The notes beneath the pieces were generated by a model that did not search any database, had not been told where the DNA came from, and saw nothing but the letters and a program-made list of their open reading frames with translations. From an uncultured Prevotella sp. (GTDB taxonomy: Bacteria > Bacteroidota > Bacteroidia > Bacteroidales > Bacteroidaceae): 5,354 nt of DNA. Shown here piece after piece: positions 1 through 5,296 of the stretch (position 1 is the stretch's first letter; the number at the start of each line of letters is the position of its first letter). The stretch spans positions 1 through 5,354 of the forward strand of contig CAJLYG010000206.1 in assembly GCA_905210845.1 (NCBI GenBank), given 5' to 3'. Made by a program: the position numbers and the translations under genes.

Positions 1-290
1 GCGTGACCGCACCGATGAGGCGCTCGTCCTGACAGGCGCATTGCTACCGTCACGGCGAGGCGCTGCGGTACCTGGAACGACCGTCTCCCATCGCCCAAGA
101 AGTCGAACTCTCCATAATCGGCGAAGAGAAAAGAGCCATTGAGCCTGTCGAGCCGTTGTTGAATGTCCTCGAATGTCTGCCCGTAGACATAGTTCTCAAT
201 CTCCGGCACACGGCTTTTCGCCGGCAGTGCGTCAAGGGCTTTCAGCAGCTGCGCATATTGCGGAAGTTTGCTCTTGCCCATGGTTGCCAT
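1..290 (-). CDS. Phage protein of unknown function (3' end cut by window edge)
   Basis: The minus-strand frame is open from an ATG at 290 to the left edge, giving 96 codons with no stop. It begins MATMGKSKLPQYAQLL, and a second in-frame ATG lies at 281. I prefer 290 because an AAAGGG stretch (300-305) sits nine bases upstream. The first 55 residues look helical and charged; then comes a segment with FLFADYGEFDFLGDGRRS and a likely beta-strand stretch, VPQRLAVTVAMRLS. I do not recognise the family. It follows the 320-residue gene after 56 bases, the only sizeable spacer downstream of the terminase gap, so it may be less tightly coupled to the operon. The last 12 or so codons before the edge look unnatural (GRAPHRCGH), while the neighbouring frame reads DERLIGAVT, which suggests a one-base shift near 27-34. 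By position it could be a head-tail joining or head morphogenesis protein, but that is a guess. Confidence 0.7.
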   Translation of the reverse strand, partial: MATMGKSKLPQYAQLLKALDALPAKSRVPEIENYVYGQTFEDIQQRLDRLNGSFLFADYGEFDFLGDGRRSFQVPQRLAVTVAMRLSGRAPHRCGH

Positions 291-321
291 CGCCTTTATC
301 CCTTTCTTGTCTGGGAACTGT

Positions 322-331
322 GCAAAATATA
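322..331 (-). promoter_or_regulatory. Weak candidate -7 element in the 56-base spacer
   Basis: On the minus strand this reads TATATTTTGC, one T longer than the Bacteroidetes -7 pattern TAnnTTTGC. It lies about 30 bases upstream of the ATG at 290. No TTTG -33 element is seen at the usual 19-21 bases upstream, so it may be chance in an AT-rich spacer. If real, it would give the leftmost gene a start of its own. Confidence 0.2.
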
Positions 332-346
332 GGAAAAGTTCTGCTA

Positions 347-1309
347 TCATATTATGTCGTTGATTATATCAAGAGGAAGTCCGGTTTCTATGCTGATGGT
401 TGGGGTATCCATCTTCATCCCCCGCATTTGCCTTACGGTGTCGATGGTCTTCTTGCGCAGGATGCGAAGATATGTGAGTACGTTCATACGTTCCACCTCA
501 CGGTTGTTTCCCAGCCCGTCGGCGGAGAGATCGTATAGTGCATCGCTGGCATCGGTGGTAATTGGCGAGGGCTTCTTCTCCTTGAATTTCGTCAGCAGGG
601 AGAACGATGTCATGGTGAAGAGAAAATTGTTTACTGCCTGGAAGTTCCATGAGATAGCCTGCAGCGTTTCTTTCGGAAGCTTCCCGAACTCCCTGCCAAG
701 CGTATGCGCCTTTTCCGTGTCGTATTCTCCGGGGCAGTAGAGTATGGCAGCCATGAGCGGTAATGCCGTGTCCGCGTTGATGAGTTCACGGGCTTCCAAA
801 TACTGCAGAGCCGTGAGCGAGAGGGTAAGCTGGTTAAAGGATTTGTCAGCGCGATAGCCATGGTACACTTTGCCATCAATGACCAGGCTTGGCAGTTGTT
901 GCTTGAAGAAGCTCAGGTCAATGGTATATCTATAGTCAAGACCGCAAAGGCGTTCCCGGAGGGGCTTAGGCAACCGGTAAGGATCCACGCGGCGGCACAA
1001 ATCTTTCTCCTCCTTGGAAAGCCCATCGAGGGCAGCGTTGTTGTCGGGATAGGACATCGTGAAGAGGAACGTGAGCCTTTCCGAGAGTGCCACGAGGTTG
1101 GCGATGGCTTCCTCATTGCGTATCTTGCCGGTATCCCAGTGCATGATATCGCACAGCAGCCGTATGCGTACTTCTCCAGGGGAGAGCTTGCCTTCTGACA
1201 TGAGCATCATGTCGCTCACTAAGTGAAGGTATTGTTCTGGGGTAAGGTCATCCCAGTTGTTGGGCACGGAGAAGGGAACTCCATGATAGGTGAGGTTTAT
1301 TTCTTTCAT
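347..1309 (-). CDS. Phage structural-module protein of unknown function, 320 aa
   Basis: This is a complete frame of 320 residues from the ATG at 1309 to a TGA at 347-349. I do not recognise a named family. The N-terminus is a short beta-like stretch followed by NNWDDLTPEQYLHL (about residues 17-30), then mostly predicted helix rich in leucine and charged residues. A central part contains LPSLVIDGKVYHGYRAD (about residues 140-156). The C-terminal third is basic (RILRKKTIDTVRQMRGMKM) and ends in LPLDIINDII. There is no signal peptide or membrane segment, and no enzyme motif that I can see. Its ATG overlaps the stop of the 216-residue gene as ATGA and there is no Shine-Dalgarno-like sequence, so translation probably depends on the upstream gene. 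Its place after the portal and the putative connector suggests a virion or assembly protein. The reading frame is secure; the role is unknown. Confidence 0.85.
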   Translation of the reverse strand: MKEINLTYHGVPFSVPNNWDDLTPEQYLHLVSDMMLMSEGKLSPGEVRIRLLCDIMHWDTGKIRNEEAIANLVALSERLTFLFTMSYPDNNAALDGLSKEEKDLCRRVDPYRLPKPLRERLCGLDYRYTIDLSFFKQQLPSLVIDGKVYHGYRADKSFNQLTLSLTALQYLEARELINADTALPLMAAILYCPGEYDTEKAHTLGREFGKLPKETLQAISWNFQAVNNFLFTMTSFSLLTKFKEKKPSPITTDASDALYDLSADGLGNNREVERMNVLTYLRILRKKTIDTVRQMRGMKMDTPTISIETGLPLDIINDII

Positions 1310-1956
1310 GGGGTCATGATGATAATATCTTCCGGGCGGTTGTAAGACGCGTTGGACGTAAAATTGGCAGTACTGGTATCAAGCAGCATGTCCACGTTCT
1401 TCAATAGATGGTCTGCCTCGCTGTCGAGGAGGTCGGCAAGGGCAAGGGCATTGTCATGCTCGTCTTTTCCGGAGCGGCTTGCGTTGTTGTCGTCAAAAAG
1501 GTTGCGGATGGTTGGAGGGAACTCCAGGATATCGAATCTCCGCAAAGCCTTCGCCACGGTTTTCTTGGCAAGCGCAAGGTTGAGCATTGCCACTGGTTTC
1601 TCGTCTTCCGTCTTGTCATAGTAGGCAGAAAGCCTTTCGTCGAGCGTCTCTTTCTGCAGTGGCACGGTACGGAAGAAGAAAAGGTAAGAGAGGTCGATGG
1701 GATAGATGGCATCGAAGTCGTCTGCAGTCTTTATGCGGCACGAGTCAAGCAGCTTGCAGTACCGGGACTTCTTCCATAGAGCCGAAGGACTGTCATTGCC
1801 ATTTCCTTCCATGAGCGCGCGGATCAGCGTGTCCATGGCGTTGAAATAGTTCTCCATGTAAGCACGGCGCATTGACTCCAGTTCGTATTTGTACATGTCT
1901 GTCCCTGCCTTGCGTCGGTTGATGGCATCGAAAACGAGTTGTACAGACAGCGTCAT
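1306..1956 (-). CDS. Putative head-completion/connector protein, C-terminal part, 216 aa
   Basis: This is a complete frame of 216 residues from the ATG at 1956 to a TGA at 1306-1308. It is largely helical. A conserved-looking core spans roughly residues 17-50 (AGTDMYKYELESMRRAYM and NYFNAMDTLIRALMEG), followed by a tryptophan-containing turn (ALWKKS) and a hydrophobic strand, YPIDLSYLFFFRTVPL (about 85-100). Another helical block, ALAKKTVAKALRRFDILEFPP, begins about residue 128. From memory this resembles the second part of a Bacteroidales phage family of roughly 250-300 residues (possibly DUF6712) encoded near portal genes; I could not confirm it. The 71-residue gene upstream looks like the missing first part of the same protein. 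Start and stop both lie in ATGA overlaps, so it is translationally linked on both sides. The likely role, by position, is head completion or head-tail connection. Alternatively it is an independent small virion protein. Confidence 0.8.
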   Translation of the reverse strand: MTLSVQLVFDAINRRKAGTDMYKYELESMRRAYMENYFNAMDTLIRALMEGNGNDSPSALWKKSRYCKLLDSCRIKTADDFDAIYPIDLSYLFFFRTVPLQKETLDERLSAYYDKTEDEKPVAMLNLALAKKTVAKALRRFDILEFPPTIRNLFDDNNASRSGKDEHDNALALADLLDSEADHLLKNVDMLLDTSTANFTSNASYNRPEDIIIMTP

Positions 1957-2168
1957 GTTTCCACCGCAGAGCGCAGCGCGTCTTTCAGCGTGTCATCCCC
2001 GTTTTCAACAATGGCAGCATAGACTGGCTGCGAGATAATGCCTTCTGCACGTTTCTTGGCCGTACGTCCCGATGCCTGCAGGTCATCGAGTGAGTTGCTC
2101 GTCTCCACGCCCTGTGCGTATTCCGTGAAGGTGGAGAGGTCTGGGAAAAGGTCTGTGAGTACGTTCAT
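1953..2168 (-). CDS. Small phage protein, possible N-terminal part of the connector, 71 aa
   Basis: This is a 71-residue frame with ATG at 2168 and TGA at 1953-1955. It has an acidic, helical N-terminus (VLTDLFPDLSTFTEYAQG), a middle with SLDDLQASGRTAKKRAEG (about residues 26-43), then ISQPVYAAIVENGDDTLKDA. The last part resembles the early region of Bacteroidales connector-like proteins, where such a stretch is followed directly by the sequence now found at the start of the 216-residue gene. The two frames differ by one base and meet at an ATGA, so either they are separate coupled genes or a formerly single gene of about 287 codons has split. No Shine-Dalgarno-like sequence precedes it, and its ATG overlaps the portal stop. 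Coding is supported by the exact fit between neighbouring genes. The function is inferred only from position and weak resemblance. Confidence 0.75.
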   Translation of the reverse strand: MNVLTDLFPDLSTFTEYAQGVETSNSLDDLQASGRTAKKRAEGIISQPVYAAIVENGDDTLKDALRSAVET

Positions 2169-3634
2169 GACTGTTGCTGGTTAAGTCTGTCTTTGGGCGC
2201 GGTGTCCTCTTGCCGTTGTGGAACCTCACGGTAGAAGCCAATGCGGTAGCCCTGTTTGTAGTATTCTGGGAAGTTCAGGCGAAGTGCCATATTGAGAGGT
2301 TCTGAGCATATCTCGTCCTCAGAGGTGAGCGACATGATGTAGATAAGATAGTTGTAATAAGCATCTGACCCGGACTTCGAGATAACCCCGTCCTTGCTTA
2401 CTGCAGAGATGCTCGCGTCCAGCCCGACGCTGGAGAGCAAGGCTTCCTCCGTGCGTTTGTCGTAAGCGATCATTGCCTCGATGTATTCTTTGTATTTCAT
2501 GTCGATGTTCTCTATCTTCCACTGCTGCTCATGCCCGCTCCCATCCATAAAGGAGAACGTGCTGTAGGCTTTACCCTGGTTGTTTTCCCCTGAGAGATAC
2601 TGTCCGAACTTGCGCAGCTCCAGTCGGATATATTCAACTACGGTCGATTCCTTAAGCTCATCGCCTATCTCTATGCCGTTGTATTTTATCATTGGCTGCT
2701 TGTTGGCAAGTCGTTTCTTGTTTTCCTCGCAGAGTTTCATGATCTGGTTGCGCTTTGACTCTACCCAAGCATTGGGGATAATGATGTGTATCTTGGCGGC
2801 GAGGGAGTTCTTGAGAAAAGAGTTGATATAGATAGCTGTCTTGTTGCTGCCTTGGATGTAAGGGCGTGCGCCCTGATGCGTTTCGTTTACGCCATAGAAC
2901 TCATCTACCGACTTTTCCCTGTGGTGCGAGATGGCAGAATAAATGTAATTGGATGCCTCGCCCATGGCGAACTTTGGGTAGATCTTGTAGCTGCCCGTGC
3001 CGAAGAACCACTTGCCGACAGCCACAAAGCGGAAGTCTCTGTAGTCTACCAGTGCCGTTGCCACGTCCCTTCTTGTTGTGGCAAGGAGGCAGTTTTTGTT
3101 CTCCATCGCTTCCAGTCCTGCCACCGGTAAGCCGAAGCCTATGCGCTTTCCACGTGAGAAACGCCACTTGGCGAAAAAGTCGCCGAAGTAATAGTAATTC
3201 TTTATCTCTGCCTTGCAGAACTCTTCCACCGTAGGCAAGCCTCGCTCATCCCAAGTGTGCAGCCAGTCGGCTACGTCTGGAAGGTCTGTCCATTCCTTCC
3301 GAGGCTTTCCGTCTGACACGGTCTGCATGTACACGGCAGGTCCATGGCCGTATAGCATCTTAATCTCCTTGCTGTACAGCCGAGGTAGCAATCGGTTCTG
3401 CTTGATCTCGTGTGTGATCTCATCGCACAAGGTATTGTTCCTGCCTCTCATACACAAGTTGTAACCTTGCATTGAGAGCCAATGGTGCTCATGCAGCATG
3501 GGCGCGCTCTCCCATGGCGTAGAGAAGAGCGTGTCATCGAAGAGATCCCGACCCTCGCCCATCTGGAAAGAGATGATGCCAGCGTCGCTGATGTAGTTTC
3601 CTACACGTCCATGGACTTCTATTCTGTCTGTCAT
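2165..3634 (-). CDS. Phage portal protein (divergent Bacteroidales type), 489 aa
   Basis: Portal proteins form the ring at the single vertex through which DNA is packed and ejected. The length (489 residues), the place downstream of a terminase nuclease domain, and the layout all fit. Residues about 146-175 hold an aromatic and basic patch (YYYFGDFFAKWRFSRGKRIG). Residues about 264-287 hold KTAIYINSFLKNSLAAKIH, like the segments before the wing and stem of portals. The C-terminal third has a long charged helix (about 375-400) and then SSVGLDASISAVSKDGVISK and SGSDAYYNYL (401-430), like the segment in Gram-negative phage portals that leads to the crown. The tail, TAPKDRLNQQQS, is probably disordered. 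I chose the ATG at 3634 over the TTG at 3640: it makes an ATGA overlap with the upstream stop, as at every other junction in this operon. No frameshift is seen. The family is not named with certainty, but no other phage role fits as well. Confidence 0.8.
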   Translation of the reverse strand: MTDRIEVHGRVGNYISDAGIISFQMGEGRDLFDDTLFSTPWESAPMLHEHHWLSMQGYNLCMRGRNNTLCDEITHEIKQNRLLPRLYSKEIKMLYGHGPAVYMQTVSDGKPRKEWTDLPDVADWLHTWDERGLPTVEEFCKAEIKNYYYFGDFFAKWRFSRGKRIGFGLPVAGLEAMENKNCLLATTRRDVATALVDYRDFRFVAVGKWFFGTGSYKIYPKFAMGEASNYIYSAISHHREKSVDEFYGVNETHQGARPYIQGSNKTAIYINSFLKNSLAAKIHIIIPNAWVESKRNQIMKLCEENKKRLANKQPMIKYNGIEIGDELKESTVVEYIRLELRKFGQYLSGENNQGKAYSTFSFMDGSGHEQQWKIENIDMKYKEYIEAMIAYDKRTEEALLSSVGLDASISAVSKDGVISKSGSDAYYNYLIYIMSLTSEDEICSEPLNMALRLNFPEYYKQGYRIGFYREVPQRQEDTAPKDRLNQQQS

Positions 3635-3948
3635 AACCAATTTATCTTATGAAGTTTGAAACCATCCCAAGGGAAAGCCATGAACCTGATGAGTATCCTC
3701 CAGCACATACGCGGCTCGTTCTCCTCATCCGTGAAGAGCATCAGGTTGTCTCCATCCACGCTGAACTTCTCCTTAGGCAGCTGCGTGCGCCATCTGCAGT
3801 GCTCTTTTACTTGCAAGAACGCGCTTGCCTCTCCCCTGCTCCGAGAATAGGGGAAGAACACGATGGTAAAGCAACCGTCGGGCAGCTTACTGATCTCTCG
3901 TGCGTTGTGCATGGCCGTCGGACCGTCTATTTCACAGGGCTTTTCCAT
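3631..3948 (-). CDS. Small phage protein of unknown function upstream of the portal, 105 aa
   Basis: This is a 105-residue frame with ATG at 3948 and TGA at 3631-3633. It begins MEKPCEIDGPTAMHNARE; the core looks beta-rich, with GCFTIVFFPYSR (26-37), ASAFLQVKEHCRWRTQLP (41-58), DGDNLMLFTDEENEPRMC (65-82), and a C-terminal IRFMAFPWDGFKLHKINWL. From memory, similar small proteins sit just upstream of portal genes in Bacteroidales prophages, but I know of no assigned function. It is the first gene of the coupled operon. A consensus promoter ends only five bases before its ATG, so the mRNA may start at or next to the ATG and have almost no leader. A second ATG at residue 13 is a possible alternative start that would allow a leader of about 35 bases. 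Its stop overlaps the portal ATG. It might be a portal accessory or head protein; the sequence does not decide this. Confidence 0.8.
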   Translation of the reverse strand: MEKPCEIDGPTAMHNAREISKLPDGCFTIVFFPYSRSRGEASAFLQVKEHCRWRTQLPKEKFSVDGDNLMLFTDEENEPRMCWRILIRFMAFPWDGFKLHKINWL

Positions 3949-3953
3949 TGATG

Positions 3954-3984
3954 CAAATATATAGATTCCTTATTACCGTTCAAA
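3954..3984 (-). promoter_or_regulatory. Bacteroidetes-type promoter of the portal operon
   Basis: On the minus strand the -33 element TTTG (3984-3981) is followed by 19 bases and then TATATTTG (3961-3954), an exact match to the -7 consensus TAnnTTTG, with C as the next base. Spacing and sequence both match the housekeeping sigma promoter described for Bacteroides. Transcription should start about 4-7 bases after the -7 element, that is near 3947-3950, almost on top of the ATG at 3948. It is placed to drive the five coupled genes from 3948 to 347 separately from the terminase. Confidence 0.65.
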
Positions 3985-4044
3985 GGACCGGGCGTGGGTT
4001 TGCTTCGTGCTGGCAAGGGTGTTGCAGGTCATATTTCCGGACCC

Positions 4045-4065
4045 AAAAGAGGTTGCACCTCATTT
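4045..4065. repeat. Short palindrome in the gap, weak terminator candidate
   Basis: GAGGT (4049-4053), loop TGC, and ACCTC (4057-4061) form a five-base-pair stem. Three A:T pairs (4045-4047 with 4063-4065) extend it beyond one mismatch. On the minus strand the stem is followed by TTTT, so it could act as a weak intrinsic terminator for the terminase transcript before the next promoter. The short stem and short T run make that uncertain. Confidence 0.4.
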
Positions 4066-4103
4066 AACATTCTCAGCGGTGCGGTGCCCCCCGCCGTCAC
4101 TCG

Positions 4104-4139
4104 TTTTTTTCGGCTTCTCGGTCGCCGGGAAGCCAAAAA
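4104..4139. repeat. Long hairpin with T run before and A run after the stem
   Basis: GGCTTCTCGG (4112-4121) pairs with CCGGGAAGCC (4125-4134) around a three-base loop TCG. All ten positions pair, one as a T-G wobble. Outside it, five Ts (4106-4110) can pair with five As (4135-4139) past a bulged C at 4111, extending the stem to about 15 pairs. On either strand the T run comes before the stem and the A run after it, the reverse of an intrinsic terminator. It is therefore better read as a structural DNA or RNA element or a dispersed palindromic repeat. Confidence 0.7.
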
Positions 4140-4193
4140 TCTGAAAATCAACGCATTTAGGTTTCCTGCCTATGCAAAAAAGGTCGATTATTC

Positions 4194-4245
4194 ACGTTTT
4201 CCGACAAATTTTTGCGTATTTACTCGCGTTATTTTACGTTTTCCG
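4194..4245 (-). repeat. Pair of 10-base direct repeats (CGGAAAACGT)
   Basis: CGGAAAACGT on the minus strand occurs at 4245-4236 and again at 4203-4194, 42 bases (about four helical turns) apart. Similarity continues for about six more bases (AAAATAA against GAATAA). Copy one begins two bases past the terminase stop. Repeats spaced by whole helical turns can be sites for a bound protein, but no such protein is seen here and two copies in an AT-rich region are modest evidence. Confidence 0.5.
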
Positions 4246-4246
4246 G

Positions 4247-5296
4247 CTATAAACTCACATTGTCAGGCAAATCATCGGGGAATGTGCTCAATTCTTTCTT
4301 GACAAGGTCGCCATAGAGACCATATAAAAGGTAAATCATGGCACTTGGCAACTGCGTGGTCAGTCCTGCCTGGTTTTTCAGTGCCTGTTTCTTTTCGCTC
4401 GACTTGTCAAGCTCTATTGTGCCGCCTTTCCTGATGATGGGCGATATCAAGATTGCGCTGCAAAGGTTTGGGCATTCGTTCTCGTCGATGCGCACCTTTG
4501 GCAGGATAGCAAGACGCTCCGAAAACAGCATGAGACACAGTTTGAACTGCTGCCAGTGGTAGATCGTGGGTGCGCCCTCGTTGTAAAGTATCACGGTGAA
4601 GCCAAAACCTTCCAGGGCAGCTTTCAAGGCACGGCTGTCGGTGGTTATCTGGTCCAGTTCCTCTCGCCGCTTGTTTCCGGCACGGTCAGGGTATAGGTGC
4701 ACGACCTTATTCACTGCATCCGTGCCAAAAAACTGGTACATCTGCTGCGCCAGCGATTCCTGGGTATCGGGCAAGTAAGCCCAAAACTCCTTGATAATGT
4801 CAAGCCGTTGACCGTATTCTTTTTTCTGAGCCACGACGATCGAGCAGAAATTCCCGGGATCAAAGCCTACATACAGCGGTTCTCGCTTGTCATAATGCTT
4901 TAGGTACCGCGATGTGAGCGTGAACTTATCTTTCAGGTTATGTTTCATGATCTCATCATAGATATACGAGTCCTTGAACTGGTGTTTTTCCCTGTCGAAG
5001 GCGGCAAAGAACTTATTTGTCACTTCTTTGTGGCGGATGCCGCAGATGGAAGTCAGGAACTCGTCCATGTCGAGAGTGTCAAGCTGTGTCTTGAAGAATT
5101 TCGGGCCAAGGATATCCTTATTGCAGAACGAGCTGGCACGGATGTAGTAAACGGCATTGCGACGCATGTCGGCAAGACGTGGCTTCCACATCGCAACGAA
5201 ATGCTGTAACCGTTCCATCTCCAAGCGCATTTTCTCCATGGTAACGGGGTTCTTGGTCTCTCGCATCTCCTTCTGGTAGACGAACTGCTTATACAT
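4247..5296 (-). CDS. Terminase large subunit, C-terminal nuclease part (5' end broken and off window)
   Basis: The large terminase is the phage packaging motor: an N-terminal ATPase pumps DNA and a C-terminal RNase H-like nuclease cuts it. This frame, 349 residues from an ATG at 5296 to TAG at 4247-4249, holds only the C-terminal part. Before the nuclease fold there is a charged linker (KEMRETKNPVTMEKMR) and a block including NAVYYIRASSFCNKDILGP (47-65). Nuclease motif I is YVGFDPGNFCSIVV with D146; motif II is HLYPDRAGNKR with D204. Residues 270-303 (IDENECPNLCS, ISPIIRKGGTIELDKSSEKK) match the later strands. Near the end, LTTQLPSAMIYLLYG (312-326) stands where related enzymes, as I recall them, often have a catalytic aspartate before A-x-x-Y; here it is serine. 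The ATG at 5296 is probably not the true start: the upstream frame also reads as coherent protein, so the gene seems frameshifted there, and the Walker motifs lie beyond the window. Confidence 0.85.
   Translation of the reverse strand: MYKQFVYQKEMRETKNPVTMEKMRLEMERLQHFVAMWKPRLADMRRNAVYYIRASSFCNKDILGPKFFKTQLDTLDMDEFLTSICGIRHKEVTNKFFAAFDREKHQFKDSYIYDEIMKHNLKDKFTLTSRYLKHYDKREPLYVGFDPGNFCSIVVAQKKEYGQRLDIIKEFWAYLPDTQESLAQQMYQFFGTDAVNKVVHLYPDRAGNKRREELDQITTDSRALKAALEGFGFTVILYNEGAPTIYHWQQFKLCLMLFSERLAILPKVRIDENECPNLCSAILISPIIRKGGTIELDKSSEKKQALKNQAGLTTQLPSAMIYLLYGLYGDLVKKELSTFPDDLPDNVSL

Larger units (their letters stand above)
3949..4246. other. Structured 298-base gap between terminase and portal operon
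   Basis: No convincing gene fills this stretch on the minus strand, where the longest ATG frame I found is 27 codons. It holds the promoter at its low-coordinate end, a short palindrome (4045-4065), a GC-rich patch (4077-4096, including six Cs in a row), a strong hairpin flanked by T and A runs (4104-4139), and a pair of 10-base direct repeats (4194-4203 and 4236-4245). A plus-strand frame of 102 codons (3994-4302) runs through it, but it is antisense to the terminase end and I do not accept it as a gene. Its AT-rich and GC-rich blocks contrast with the tightly packed genes on the low-coordinate side. It could be a regulatory region, a DNA-packaging or processing site, a small structured RNA, or an inserted host dispersed repeat. 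Confidence 0.6.

Noticed and set aside
173..1198. Several plus-strand frames of 112-128 codons (173-538, 354-740, 860-1198)
   Set aside because: They lie antisense to the 320-residue gene, its downstream spacer and the leftmost partial gene, all part of a coherent minus-strand module, and their translations show no domain-like features.
1953..1965. Programmed -1 frameshift joining the 71- and 216-residue frames
   Set aside because: GGAAACA before the stop is not a standard slippery heptamer; coupled re-initiation at ATGA or a base deletion explains the layout more simply.
1352..3464. Plus-strand and other minus-strand frames inside the connector and portal genes
   Set aside because: All overlap long minus-strand genes with exact ATGA junctions; their composition looks like out-of-frame reading.
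3635..3640. TTG start at 3640 for the portal gene
   Set aside because: It adds only two residues (MV), lacks a ribosome binding site, and ignores the ATG at 3634, which makes the same ATGA overlap as the other three junctions.
4104..4139. Intrinsic terminator at the long hairpin
   Set aside because: The T run is on the 5' side of the stem and the A run on the 3' side on both strands, opposite to a terminator.
4180..4215. Second promoter on the minus strand (TTTG then a T-rich -7-like stretch ending in TTTTTTGC)
   Set aside because: The -7-like part lacks the TA of TAnnTTTG, and no gene starts close downstream.
3994..4302. Plus-strand frame of 102 codons through the terminase gap
   Set aside because: It overlaps the terminase end in antisense, has no promoter or recognised motif, and its sequence follows from the AT-rich and hairpin DNA of the gap; more likely chance or part of a non-coding repeat.
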